From contig JAPLIF010000223.1 of NCBI GenBank assembly GCA_026389255.1, forward strand, positions 1-17,119: a stretch of 17,119 bases of DNA. Reading direction: 5' to 3'. Shown here in pieces: positions 8,084 through 15,567 of this stretch (position 1 is the first letter of the stretch; each line of letters starts with the position of its first letter). The notes below the pieces were generated by a model. The model saw nothing but the letters and a program-made list of their open reading frames with translations. It made no database searches and was not told the DNA's origin. The position numbers and the translations under genes are program-made. Origin of the DNA: Cyanobacteriota bacterium. GTDB taxonomy: Bacteria > Cyanobacteriota > Cyanobacteriia > PCC-6307 > Cyanobiaceae.

Positions 8084-8841
8084 CGACGGTCCAAGAGCTG
8101 GTTGAGATAGTCAAGGGTCACGCGGGATTGATCGCAAGCGGGACCTTGTCGCACCTTGACGGTCCCATGGGCAGGCTCCAGGGTCTCCACCACCGCCGCG
8201 GCCGCCAGAAAATCGGCGCCCGGCTCCTGACGGGATAGGTCACTGAGGGTGACCAGGCAGGCCAGCCCGGCCGCCGTGGCCGCCGCCAGGCCGGCAAGGG
8301 AGTCTTCCAGCACAACCACGGCCCTGGGGGATTGATCGAGCTGGTCGAGGGCGAGCTGGTAGCCCTGGGGATCGGGTTTCTTGCGCGTCACATCTTCGCC
8401 ACACACCCAGAAGTCAAAGGCTCCTGAGAGGCTGGGGCCCAGTCTCGCCAAGAGGGCAGCCACCGCCGAACGGGAGCTGGTGGTGACGATGGCCTGGGTG
8501 ATCCCGGCGGCTTGGGCCTCAGCGATCAAGGGGGCGACCCCCGCCCTTAAGGCCAAGTTGCCCTCCGCCACCCAGCTCACGTAGTGCCGTTGCTTGGCCG
8601 CCATGAGGGTCTCCAGCCGTTCCTGGGGCCATGGTGCCTCCCCTTGCTGGTGCCGATAGGCCGCCAGCCGTTCGCGGCCGCCACTCACCGCCAGCAAACG
8701 GCGATAGGTGGCCCGATCCCAGTGCCATGGCAGGCCGATCTCCTGGAAGGCCAGGTTGAAGCCAAGGCGGTGGCCCTCAAATTCGGTTTCGGCCAAGGTG
8801 CCATCGACATCCCAGAGCAGGGCTTGCAGCCGCTGGCCCAT
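8080..8841 (-). CDS. CbbY-like HAD-superfamily phosphatase
   Basis: A 253-residue cytosolic HAD hydrolase. Motif I is WDVDGTLAETE (nucleophile D11, acid/base D13), motif II is VTTSS (about 119-123), motif III lysine is in RKKPDP (K155), and motif IV is LEDSLAGL (E179/D180). A helical cap (about 20-95) with EFEGHRLGFNLAF and SGGRERL is typical of CbbY. CbbY enzymes dephosphorylate xylulose-1,5-bisphosphate, an inhibitory by-product of Rubisco, so metabolite repair in the Calvin cycle is likely. Related HAD sugar phosphatases are an alternative. A Shine-Dalgarno-like GGGGGAG sits 4 nt before the ATG. The stop overlaps the start of the Ycf20-like gene. Confidence 0.85.
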   Translation of the reverse strand: MGQRLQALLWDVDGTLAETEFEGHRLGFNLAFQEIGLPWHWDRATYRRLLAVSGGRERLAAYRHQQGEAPWPQERLETLMAAKQRHYVSWVAEGNLALRAGVAPLIAEAQAAGITQAIVTTSSRSAVAALLARLGPSLSGAFDFWVCGEDVTRKKPDPQGYQLALDQLDQSPRAVVVLEDSLAGLAAATAAGLACLVTLSDLSRQEPGADFLAAAAVVETLEPAHGTVKVRQGPACDQSRVTLDYLNQLLDRR

Positions 8842-8845
8842 GCCA

Positions 8846-8852
8846 CTCCCCC
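8846..8852 (-). promoter_or_regulatory. Ribosome binding site for the CbbY-like phosphatase
   Basis: On the minus strand GGGGGAG lies 4 nt before the ATG at 8841 and supports that start. Confidence 0.5.
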
Positions 8853-8856
8853 TGCA

Positions 8857-8874
8857 CTAACAGAGGCAGGTTAG
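8857..8874. repeat. Small inverted repeat between divergent phosphatase and recJ genes
   Basis: CTAAC (8857-8861) and GTTAG (8870-8874) are exact reverse complements around an 8-nt spacer. Runs of C (8848-8852) and G (8875-8879) flank them outside. It sits in the 85-bp spacer between two divergent genes and could be a regulator site or hold a TTAG-type -10 for the phosphatase gene. Confidence 0.25.
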
Positions 8875-8926
8875 GGGGCACCTGGGCCCCATCAGGTCCC
8901 AAAATGCAGGACCGAGTCCGTCACCG

Positions 8927-10846
8927 TTGCCCCCCGCCTTCGACGAGCAACGCTGGGTGCTGCCCGTGGCCTTGCCAGCCCGCTCCCTCGACCCCGGGAC
9001 CATGGGCAACCTGCCTCCAGAGCTTCTGGCGGTCCTGCTGCGCCGGGGCGTGGTGGCTCCCGAAGCGCTGGCGGACCTGCTGGATCCGGCGCCGGCCCCT
9101 GATCCCCTGCTCCATTTCGCCGATCTCAGTCGGGCGTTGATCCGACTGGAGACCGCCTGTCGCCAGGGGGAAGCGGTGGCGATCTGCGGCGATTACGACG
9201 CCGATGGCATGACCAGCACCGCCCTGCTCAGTGGGGTCCTCTCCCGCCTGGGGGCCCGACCCAAACCGGCGATTCCCAGTCGCATGGAGGAGGGCTACGG
9301 CCTCAATGTGGCCATGGTCGAGCGCCTGGCGGCGGAGGGCATCGGCCTGCTGATTACGGTGGATAACGGCGTCAGCGCCCTGGCGGCCCTGGATCGCGCC
9401 GCCGAGTTGGCCCTGGACGTGATCCTGACGGATCACCACAGCCTGCCGCCCCAGTTACCTCCCCATCTGGCCCTGCTCCATCCGGCCCTGACCCCCGCAG
9501 ACTCCCCGTACCGGGGGTTGGCGGGCGTAGGTCTGGCCCACGTGCTGGCCATGGCCCTCTCCCAGCGGCTGGGGCGCCGGGACGGCCAGGCCATCTCCCT
9601 GAATCTGTTTTGCATCGGCACCATCGCCGACATGGCCCCCCTGACCGGGGTCAACCGCCGTTGGCTGCTCGATGGACTGCCCCGGTTGGCCGCCTCGCCC
9701 CTGCCCGGCCTGAAGGCGTTGCAGCAGTTGGCGGGACTGAGCGACCGGCCCCTTGACGCCGAGGCGGTGGCCTTCCAGCTGGCCCCCCGCATCAATGCGG
9801 TGGGCCGTCTGGGGGATCCCCTGCTGGTGGTTGATCTGCTGACCACCGACGACCCGGATCGCGCCATGGAACTCGCCATGCGCTGCGAAGCCCTCAATCG
9901 TCAACGGCGTGAGCTTTGCGATGCCATCGAGGCCGAAGCCCTGGCCCTGCTGGAGGCGGACGGACCCCAGTGGCCAGGGTTTTTGCTGTTGGCCCAGGCC
10001 CACTGGCATCACGGTGTCATCGGCATCGTGGCCGCCCGGTTGGTGGAACGCTGCGGCCGGCCGGTGGCCTTGCTGGCGGGGGAGGGGGGCGGCCAACTGC
10101 GGGCATCGGTGCGGGCCCCCCGGGGCTTTCGCGTTGACGGGGCCCTCAGCGCCTGCGCCGATTTGCTGGAACGTTTTGGTGGTCACCCCGCTGCCGGCGG
10201 CTTCACGGTGCAGGCTGCCAAAGTGCGGGAGCTGAAGGAGAGGCTGGAGGCCCTGGCCCAGGAGTGGCTGGGGGAGCAGGGCAGCGGCCGCAAGGTGGAG
10301 CCGGAAGCCCTCTTGGCCCTTTCACGCATCGACCGGGATTTCCTGATGCAATTAAAACGGCTGGAACCCTTCGGCATCGGCCATGGGGCCCCTGTTTTCT
10401 GGAGCCGCCATTGCCAGATTCGCAGCTGCCGGCTGTTGCGGGGCGGCCATCTGGAGCTGCAACTCTCCCAGGGATCCCATCGGGTCAGGGCCATGGCCTG
10501 GCGCTGGCAGGGCGCGGGGCTACCGGAGGGGGCTGTGGATGTGGCCTTTCGGCTGCGGATGGACCGCTGGCAGGGGGAGGAACGGCTTCAACTCGAAGTG
10601 GTGGGCCTCAGGCCCAGCAGCGGCGACACGGTCGTGCTGATGCGGCGCCATCGCACCTACCTGTGCCAGAAGGAGGGGGATGGGGTTGTGATCCGCAATG
10701 ACGCCGGCGAGCAAATTCATGGGCGCCACCCAGAATCGATCGAAGCCGCCCATGGGGATGGGACAGAACAAGACATCAGAGCGTCCCACCCTTACCTGCA
10801 GTCCCTATTCAAGGATGCGGCCATTGCCCTCGGACTTTCAGACTGA
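8927..10846 (+). CDS. recJ: Single-stranded-DNA-specific exonuclease RecJ
   Basis: A 639-residue 5'-3' single-strand DNA exonuclease of the DHH superfamily, acting in recombination and repair. The DHH domain has motif I GDYDADG (88-94), VDNG (145-148), TDHH (168-171), LAGVGLAHV (198-206), GTIADMAPL (231-239) and RINAVGRL (288-295). The DHHA1 nucleic-acid-binding part carries HWHHGVIGIVAARL (359-372) and GGHPAAGGF (418-426). A C-terminal OB-like domain follows. All catalytic aspartate and histidine motifs appear intact. The start is taken at TTG 8927, giving MPPAFDEQRWVLP. No in-frame ATG or GTG lies between that point and the upstream gene, and no Shine-Dalgarno sequence is visible. Confidence 0.95.
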   Translation: MPPAFDEQRWVLPVALPARSLDPGTMGNLPPELLAVLLRRGVVAPEALADLLDPAPAPDPLLHFADLSRALIRLETACRQGEAVAICGDYDADGMTSTALLSGVLSRLGARPKPAIPSRMEEGYGLNVAMVERLAAEGIGLLITVDNGVSALAALDRAAELALDVILTDHHSLPPQLPPHLALLHPALTPADSPYRGLAGVGLAHVLAMALSQRLGRRDGQAISLNLFCIGTIADMAPLTGVNRRWLLDGLPRLAASPLPGLKALQQLAGLSDRPLDAEAVAFQLAPRINAVGRLGDPLLVVDLLTTDDPDRAMELAMRCEALNRQRRELCDAIEAEALALLEADGPQWPGFLLLAQAHWHHGVIGIVAARLVERCGRPVALLAGEGGGQLRASVRAPRGFRVDGALSACADLLERFGGHPAAGGFTVQAAKVRELKERLEALAQEWLGEQGSGRKVEPEALLALSRIDRDFLMQLKRLEPFGIGHGAPVFWSRHCQIRSCRLLRGGHLELQLSQGSHRVRAMAWRWQGAGLPEGAVDVAFRLRMDRWQGEERLQLEVVGLRPSSGDTVVLMRRHRTYLCQKEGDGVVIRNDAGEQIHGRHPESIEAAHGDGTEQDIRASHPYLQSLFKDAAIALGLSD

Positions 10847-10920
10847 GGCCTTTTCCGAAAAGCAAAGGATGGCAACAAAACCTTGCCTTCAAGGGTTGGC
10901 GGACGTCACCGAAGCAACGA

Positions 10921-11028
10921 TCAGAGGGCGCCGCGGCGGTAGAAGAGGATGAAGATCACCGCCGGGCCGGCCAGGGTGATCATGGCAAGGGCCGCAAAGT
11001 TGGAGATGAGATGAAAATCGATCGACAT
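10921..11028 (-). CDS. psb30: Photosystem II protein Psb30 (Ycf12)
   Basis: A 35-residue single-helix protein: [20 protein letters not shown], then [15 protein letters not shown]. The helix (about 9-30) followed by RRG matches Psb30/Ycf12, a peripheral low-mass subunit of the photosystem II core near cytochrome b559. Its small size makes it easy to miss. It lies opposite recJ and is divergent from the next plus-strand genes. A TAATGT element on the minus strand (11065-11070), 36 nt before the ATG, could be its -10 box. No strong Shine-Dalgarno sequence is visible. Confidence 0.88.
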   Translation of the reverse strand: MSIDFHLISNFAALAMITLAGPAVIFILFYRRGAL

Positions 11029-11070
11029 GGGCACCTGCGCGACGGCCATCGAAAAACCACATTCACATTA

Positions 11071-11181
11071 ATGGTCAACCCATCCCGACTCGCCGTTGGG
11101 ACCGCAGGCTGTGAAGCGCTGTTACAAGCCTGTGGGGGCGCCCTGGGTTTGGTTGGGGCCCTGGGTCGGGGTCAACCATGA
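11071..11181 (+). CDS. Possible 36-residue small ORF coupled to the YkgJ-type gene
   Basis: The ATG at 11071 opens a 36-codon frame whose TGA overlaps the next gene's ATG by 4 bp (ATGA). The product starts MVNPSRLAVGTAG and has a Gly/Leu/Ala-rich second half with two GALG repeats, from a 9-nt direct repeat GCCCTGGGT at 11140 and 11158. I recognise no family. For: the exact overlap and identical junction sequence to the next gene boundary. Against: no Shine-Dalgarno sequence, little room for a promoter between it and psb30 (42 bp), and low-complexity composition. It may be untranslated leader of the YkgJ-type gene. Confidence 0.3.
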   Translation: MVNPSRLAVGTAGCEALLQACGGALGLVGALGRGQP

Positions 11182-11540
11182 GCAAGGGCTCCCCCACCTG
11201 GCAATGCATCAGTGGTTGCGGTGCCTGTTGTCGCCTCGATCCGGAACGGCGGGCTGAAGCCTTGGCGGCCCTTGATGCCCAGCAAAGGGCCACCTACTTG
11301 GATTTGGTCGGTGCCGATGGCTGGTGCCGCCATTTCGACACCGGCAACCGCCGTTGTCGCATCTACTCCGATCGACCGGACTTCTGCCGGGTGCAACGGT
11401 TGCTGGCCCTCTTCGGCCAGGAGGGTGAGGACTTCGACACCTTCGCCATTGCCTGTTGCCTCCAGCAGATCCGCAGCGAGGCAGGGGGCCGTGGCAGGGT
11501 GATGAGGCGCTTTTTGCGCGCCATCCGTCGTCAACCATGA
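11178..11540 (+). CDS. YkgJ-family Cys-rich (zinc/iron-chelating) protein
   Basis: A 120-residue cytosolic protein with the family cysteine pattern. C10, C14, C17 and C18 lie in CISGCGACC; C50, C60 and C70 lie in WCRHFDTGNRRCRIY and DRPDFC; C93 and C94 form a late ACC. YkgJ/UPF0153 proteins are predicted to bind Zn or an iron-sulfur cluster, but their biochemical function is largely unknown. The C-terminus is Arg-rich. The gene overlaps both neighbours by ATGA junctions. Its stop overlaps the first GDT1-like transporter start, suggesting a shared role in metal handling (inference). Confidence 0.85.
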   Translation: MSKGSPTWQCISGCGACCRLDPERRAEALAALDAQQRATYLDLVGADGWCRHFDTGNRRCRIYSDRPDFCRVQRLLALFGQEGEDFDTFAIACCLQQIRSEAGGRGRVMRRFLRAIRRQP

Positions 11541-12004
11541 GCACCCCTGAGCTCCCCAGCCACGGGCCCTTGTCCTCCGGGGATCCCCTAGGAGAGCCAA
11601 GCCAAGCAGGGGTATCCCCAGACGGCCTTGCCGTCCATGACCCCGGCTCCGGCGCGGCCAGCACCACGGCCCCCCCCTCCTCCCAGGCCTGGCTGCAGGT
11701 GTTCCTGACCACGGCCACCACGGTTTTTCTGGCGGAACTGGGTGACAAGACCCAGCTGGCCGCCCTGCTCCTGTCCGCCCAGTCCGGCCGTCCCGCCGTG
11801 GTGTTTGTCGGGGCCTCCCTGGCCCTGATCTGCTCCAGCCTGGTGGGGGTTCTGCTGGGCCGCTGGCTTTCGCGGTTGATGGCGCCCGAACAACTGGAGC
11901 GGGCCGCCGGGGTGATCATGGTGGTCTTGGGCCTCTGGCTGGGCCGCCAGGCGGTGCTGCACCTGGCGGCAGTTCACCTGCAGACGGGGCCAGTCCTGGG
12001 ATGA
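11537..12004 (+). CDS. GDT1/UPF0016 (TMEM165) half-transporter, first copy
   Basis: A 155-residue protein with one UPF0016 repeat: helix 1 carries the signature ELGDKT (67-72), followed by two more helices (about 82-104 and 112-140). Full-length family members have two repeats and export Mn2+ or Ca2+ in exchange for protons. In cyanobacteria such proteins handle manganese supply for photosystem II. Single-repeat forms are expected to pair, and the partner is the next gene. The first 50 or so residues are Pro/Ser/Gly-rich and predicted disordered, which the second copy lacks. The ATG at 11537 overlaps the upstream stop. Longer frames starting upstream would lie inside the YkgJ-type gene and are unlikely. 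Confidence 0.88.
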   Translation: MSTPELPSHGPLSSGDPLGEPSQAGVSPDGLAVHDPGSGAASTTAPPSSQAWLQVFLTTATTVFLAELGDKTQLAALLLSAQSGRPAVVFVGASLALICSSLVGVLLGRWLSRLMAPEQLERAAGVIMVVLGLWLGRQAVLHLAAVHLQTGPVLG

Positions 12005-12032
12005 CACGTCCCTAATCCGTTGAAACCCGCCC

Positions 12033-12359
12033 ATGCTTGCCCTGCTCGCCTCCACCTTCGTCACCGTGTTCCTGGCGGAACTGGGCGATAAAACCCAGCT
12101 GGCGATCGTCAGCCTCAGCGGCACCTCAAACCGACCCGGTGCCGTCTTCGCCGGCAGCGCCTTTGCCCTGGTTCTGGCGAGTCTTCTGGGCGCCGCCGCG
12201 GGGGGGTCGCTGTCCAGCATCATTGCCCCGGAGGCCCTGCAATTAGCGGCCTCAGTGGGCTTCCTGATCCTGGGGGCCCGTCTGATCCTGCGCTCCAACC
12301 GGGCCCAGGACCCGCCGACCGAGGCCGTCGCGAGCGGGTCCGATACCCCCAGTCCCTAA
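12033..12359 (+). CDS. GDT1/UPF0016 (TMEM165) half-transporter, second copy
   Basis: A 108-residue single-repeat UPF0016 protein with ELGDKT (16-21) in helix 1 and two further helices (about 35-60 and 66-88). There is only a two-residue lead before the first helix and a short hydrophilic tail. It lies 28 bp behind the first copy. The pair probably forms a heterodimer with each half giving one E-x-G-D-K/R motif to the cation path. A hairpin terminator 35 bp after the stop ends this run. Confidence 0.88.
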   Translation: MLALLASTFVTVFLAELGDKTQLAIVSLSGTSNRPGAVFAGSAFALVLASLLGAAAGGSLSSIIAPEALQLAASVGFLILGARLILRSNRAQDPPTEAVASGSDTPSP

Positions 12360-12393
12360 ACTGCCTTACAACGCTTTCAAGCGAATAGCCCCC

Positions 12394-12413
12394 GCCCCAG
12401 GCAGGGGCCTTTT
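12394..12413 (+). terminator. Intrinsic-type terminator after the GDT1 pair
   Basis: GCCCC (12394-12398) and GGGGC (12404-12408) form a GC stem with loop AGGCA, followed by CTTTT. The T-run is short. A small inverted repeat CGCTT-TC-AAGCG lies just upstream (12372-12383). Position directly behind the last gene of the run supports the call. Confidence 0.5.
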
Positions 12414-12572
12414 GCGAGCGATCCCCGTCCCCGACCACCTCCACGGCGACGTCAATCCTCCAGCGCTCCCTCCCTCCGCACCTGGAGCAAGGATTCCCTC
12501 GGCGCTGCTGATTTGTTCCCCCGTTCGGGCCCGATGCGCCCGTCCGATCCCGATTCCCACGACAGAACTGCG

Positions 12573-14888
12573 ATGAAGTTCACGGTCGCTGACCTGCTTG
12601 ACCAACTCTCCTCGACGGAATGGCTGTCGCTGGTCAAATTCCACAAGGCCCTCTCCCTGAGCACCGACCTCGAGCGGGAGCAACTAGACATCGCCCTGGC
12701 AGCCCTCAACCGGCTGGCTCTGGTGGAGTCCGCGCCCGAGGGCTGGCGTCGCCTGGAGCCCCCCGAGCTGGTCGCGGCACGCTTGCGTTGTTCCACCAAG
12801 GGCTTTTGCTTCGCCCTGCGGGAAGACGGCGAAGAAGATGTCTATATCCGTGATCACCAGCTCAACCACGCCTGGAATGGTGATCGGGTGTTGGTGCGGA
12901 TCACCCGGGAAGGCGCCCGCCGCCGCTCCCCCGAAGGCGGGGTGGTCTGCATCCTTGAGCGCCATGCCTCCAGCTTGCTCGCCCAGGTCGAAGAACAGGA
13001 CGGACGCCTGTTCGCCGTTCCCCTCGACGACCGCCTCCTCACCACCGTCGAACTTATCCCCGAAGATGGTCAATACCTGGCCCATCGCCAGGAGCAGGTG
13101 GTCGAAGTCAAGATCGACCGTTTTCCCGTTGGCCAGTTCGCCCCCCAGGGGCATGTGGCCCGCAGCTTGCCGGTGCGGGGCGGTGATGCCGCCGATATCG
13201 ATCTGCTGCTGGCCCGGCACCATCTCCAGTCCCTGCCTGCGGCCCCCCGCGCCACCCTGCGCACCCCGGTGGAGAAGGGCCGTGACGATCTGACCGGGCT
13301 GCCCACCCTGCTGCCCCGGGGTTGGTCCGGGCCCAATGCCCCGATTCTGCCGGCCCTTTCCCTCGAAGAGCGGGAAGGTGGCTGGCGACTCTGGCTGCAC
13401 GCGCCGGCCGTGGCCGAACGCTTCGCTGTCGGCGGCCCCCTCGATACCTGGTTGCGTCAGCAGGCCGAAACCCTCTCGGCGGGCCGCCATTGGGTCCCCC
13501 TCCTCAGCCCGGCCCTGGCCAAAGCCGCGGCCTTTGAGGTGGGCACCCCCCAAGCTGCGGTTTCGGTGGCCCTCGACCTTGATGCCAACGGCGCCCTGGA
13601 GCATTACCGCTTCTGTCTCAGCCAGATCAAGCCCGATGCCGCGCTCACCGTGGAGGCCATGGCCGCCCTGGCGGAGCGCAAACCCAAGGCCCGGACTGTT
13701 CCCGCAGCCCTCAAGCCCCTGAAGGACCATCTACCGATGGTGGAGCAGCTGGTGGCTCTCACGACCCTGGTGCGTCAGGTCCGCCAGGCCAGCGGTGCGA
13801 TTGATCTGGACCTGCCGGTGCCGCCCTTGCCCAGCCTGGCCGATCTGCAGGTGCCTCCCCCCGATGCCCCCCCCGAGGGATGGTTGGTGGCCCTGGCCGC
13901 GGACCATCCGATCAGCCTGTTGCGCGAAACGGTGCTGCTGGCCCACCGTGCCCTTGGCCGGCACCTGGCGGCCCTGCAGTTACCGGCTCTCTTTGCCCTC
14001 AATGACGCCCCGGACCAGGGGCAACTCAATGAGGTGGCCCGCATGGCGGTGGCGCTCGACATCCCGCTGGAACTGGGCGCCGAGGGCCATGCCAAGGCGG
14101 CCGACCTGCTGCCGCTGATCGAAGCCAGTGATCGCAGCCGGGCCTTGCAACAACAGCTGCGGGAGGCCCTGCAGCCGCTTCGCTATGGGGCGGAGCCCGG
14201 GGAAAATACCCTGGCGGGTGAGGCCGAGGCCTTCGCGCCCTGGAGCTGCGCCAGCCTGCATTACGGGGATGTTTTCAACCAACACCTGCTGGTGACCCTG
14301 CTGGTGGACGGCAAGGACCGTCCCACCGTGCGCCACAAAATTGGTGTCGAAGTGGCGGCGGACTCCTGCCATGGCGCCATCGATTGGGCCCTGCTCACCC
14401 CATCCCAGCTGACCCCATTCCAGGACAGTCTTAGCCATGGGCTAGCCAACCGTCTCAACGGCCGTTGTCGGTTCGTTCAGGAGTTTCAGGACGACGTGGT
14501 GTCCATGGCCCAGGCCCGCGCCGCCGAACCGCTGGTGGGTCAGACCCTGCCGGGTCGCATCAGCGGCGTCCAGAGTTACGGCTTCTTTGTGGAGGTGCCC
14601 CCTTCCCAGGTGGAAGGTCTGGTGCATGTCAGTTCCCTGAAGGATGACTGGTACGAATACCGTTCGCGCCAGAACCAGTTGGTGGGCCGCCGCTCCCGCC
14701 GCACCTACTTGCTTGGCGACATGGTGGAGGTGGAAATCCAGCAGGTCGACGCCCTGCGCAACCAGATCGATCTGGTCATAGCGGATCCCACCCCTGCCAG
14801 CCCGCCCGAAGGCGCTGACGACCCTTCCCTGCTTCCCCTCACCCCTGAAGCCCTCGAGCAGGGTCAACTGGCCCTGGCCGAATCCTGA
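12573..14888 (+). CDS. RNase II/R-like (RNB-fold) protein with degenerate active site and S1 domain
   Basis: A 771-residue protein. The cold-shock-like region (about 70-130, CSTKGFCFALREDGEEDVYI) and C-terminal S1 domain (about 655-737, GRISGVQSYGFFVEV, EGLVHVSSL) are well formed. The middle follows the RNase II RNB layout: DLTGLP (239-244), LHAPAVAERF (275-284), AIDLDLP (409-415) and HYGDVFNQHLL (563-573). The four acidic residues of the RNB catalytic centre are not there: where E. coli RNase II reads IDSASTEDMDDAL, this protein reads PRGWSGPNAPILP. The arginine of the SPIRKYGD motif is also Leu (L562). It is probably an RNA-binding protein without exonuclease activity. I prefer ATG 12573 (MKFTVADLL) over an ATG 60 bp upstream. 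ubiX follows after 10 bp. Confidence 0.85.
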   Translation: MKFTVADLLDQLSSTEWLSLVKFHKALSLSTDLEREQLDIALAALNRLALVESAPEGWRRLEPPELVAARLRCSTKGFCFALREDGEEDVYIRDHQLNHAWNGDRVLVRITREGARRRSPEGGVVCILERHASSLLAQVEEQDGRLFAVPLDDRLLTTVELIPEDGQYLAHRQEQVVEVKIDRFPVGQFAPQGHVARSLPVRGGDAADIDLLLARHHLQSLPAAPRATLRTPVEKGRDDLTGLPTLLPRGWSGPNAPILPALSLEEREGGWRLWLHAPAVAERFAVGGPLDTWLRQQAETLSAGRHWVPLLSPALAKAAAFEVGTPQAAVSVALDLDANGALEHYRFCLSQIKPDAALTVEAMAALAERKPKARTVPAALKPLKDHLPMVEQLVALTTLVRQVRQASGAIDLDLPVPPLPSLADLQVPPPDAPPEGWLVALAADHPISLLRETVLLAHRALGRHLAALQLPALFALNDAPDQGQLNEVARMAVALDIPLELGAEGHAKAADLLPLIEASDRSRALQQQLREALQPLRYGAEPGENTLAGEAEAFAPWSCASLHYGDVFNQHLLVTLLVDGKDRPTVRHKIGVEVAADSCHGAIDWALLTPSQLTPFQDSLSHGLANRLNGRCRFVQEFQDDVVSMAQARAAEPLVGQTLPGRISGVQSYGFFVEVPPSQVEGLVHVSSLKDDWYEYRSRQNQLVGRRSRRTYLLGDMVEVEIQQVDALRNQIDLVIADPTPASPPEGADDPSLLPLTPEALEQGQLALAES

Positions 14889-14898
14889 GACAGCATTG

Positions 14899-15555
14899 AT
14901 GACTTCGGCCCTTCCTGTCGTCCTGGCCGTTTCCGGGGCCTCGGCCCAGCCCCTGGCCGAAAGGGCCCTGGCCCTTTTGCTCCAGGCCGGCGAGACGGTC
15001 GAGATGGTCACCAGCCGGGGTGCCATCGCCGTGTGGCAAGCCGAGATGGGCGTGCGGGTGCCATCCGAACCGGAGGCCCAGGAAGCGTTCTGGCGCCAAC
15101 GCACCGGCGAAACCGCCGGCCAGCTGCGCTGCCACCGCTGGAATGATCAGGCGGCGGCGATCGCCAGCGGCAGCTATCGCACCCGGGGAATGGTGATCCT
15201 GCCGGCGAGCATGGGCACCGTGGGAAGGATTGCCAGTGGGGTGGCCCTGGACCTGATCGAACGGGCCGCCGATGTGCACCTCAAGGAGGGGCGGCCGCTG
15301 GTGATCGCACCGCGGGAATTGCCCTGGAACCTGGTGCATCTGCGCAATCTCACCGCCCTGGCCGAAGCGGGGGCCCGGATCGCCCCGCCGGTGCCGGCCT
15401 GGTATCACCAGCCCACCACCTTGGCGGAAATGGTGGACTTCCTGGTCATCCGCGTTTTTGATGGGCTGGGCATGGACCTGGGAGCCCTGCGCCGCTGGCA
15501 GGGGCCCCTGCCCCTTGTCGCCCAGGACCCCCGCCAGTCCTCCCCTGACCCCTGA
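14899..15555 (+). CDS. ubiX: Flavin prenyltransferase UbiX
   Basis: This 218-residue flavoprotein makes prenylated FMN, the cofactor of UbiD-type decarboxylases, and thereby supports quinone synthesis. The N-terminal flavin-binding loop reads VSGASAQPLAERAL. The central LPASMGTVGRIASG, the HLKEGRPLVIAPRELPWN segment containing the conserved KE-R region, and PAWYHQP match UbiX. ATG 14899 is preferred to the overlapping TTG at 14896. It lies 10 bp after the RNB-like gene and 12 bp before the next, so all three are probably one transcript. No ubiD is in the window. Confidence 0.93.
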   Translation: MTSALPVVLAVSGASAQPLAERALALLLQAGETVEMVTSRGAIAVWQAEMGVRVPSEPEAQEAFWRQRTGETAGQLRCHRWNDQAAAIASGSYRTRGMVILPASMGTVGRIASGVALDLIERAADVHLKEGRPLVIAPRELPWNLVHLRNLTALAEAGARIAPPVPAWYHQPTTLAEMVDFLVIRVFDGLGMDLGALRRWQGPLPLVAQDPRQSSPDP

Positions 15556-15567
15556 ACCCTGCCGCCC

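Noticed and set aside
10890..10912. Possible terminator hairpin after recJ (CTTG...CAAG)
   Set aside because: The stem is only 4-5 bp with a bulge and no T-run follows.
11456..11536. Upstream start for the first GDT1-like protein
   Set aside because: It would lie entirely within the Cys-rich YkgJ-type gene. The ATG at 11537 forms a standard ATGA overlap.
12684..13730. Minus-strand open frame (348 codons) inside the RNB-like gene
   Set aside because: It is an antisense shadow of a coding sequence with recognisable cold-shock and S1 domains. The product is Gly/Gln-rich without any family signature.
15156..15165. HIP1 palindromes (GGCGATCGCC here, GCGATCGC at 2035 and 4406) as functional sites
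   Set aside because: Only three copies in 17 kb and two are inside genes. They are consistent with a cyanobacterial genome but too few to call an organised repeat.
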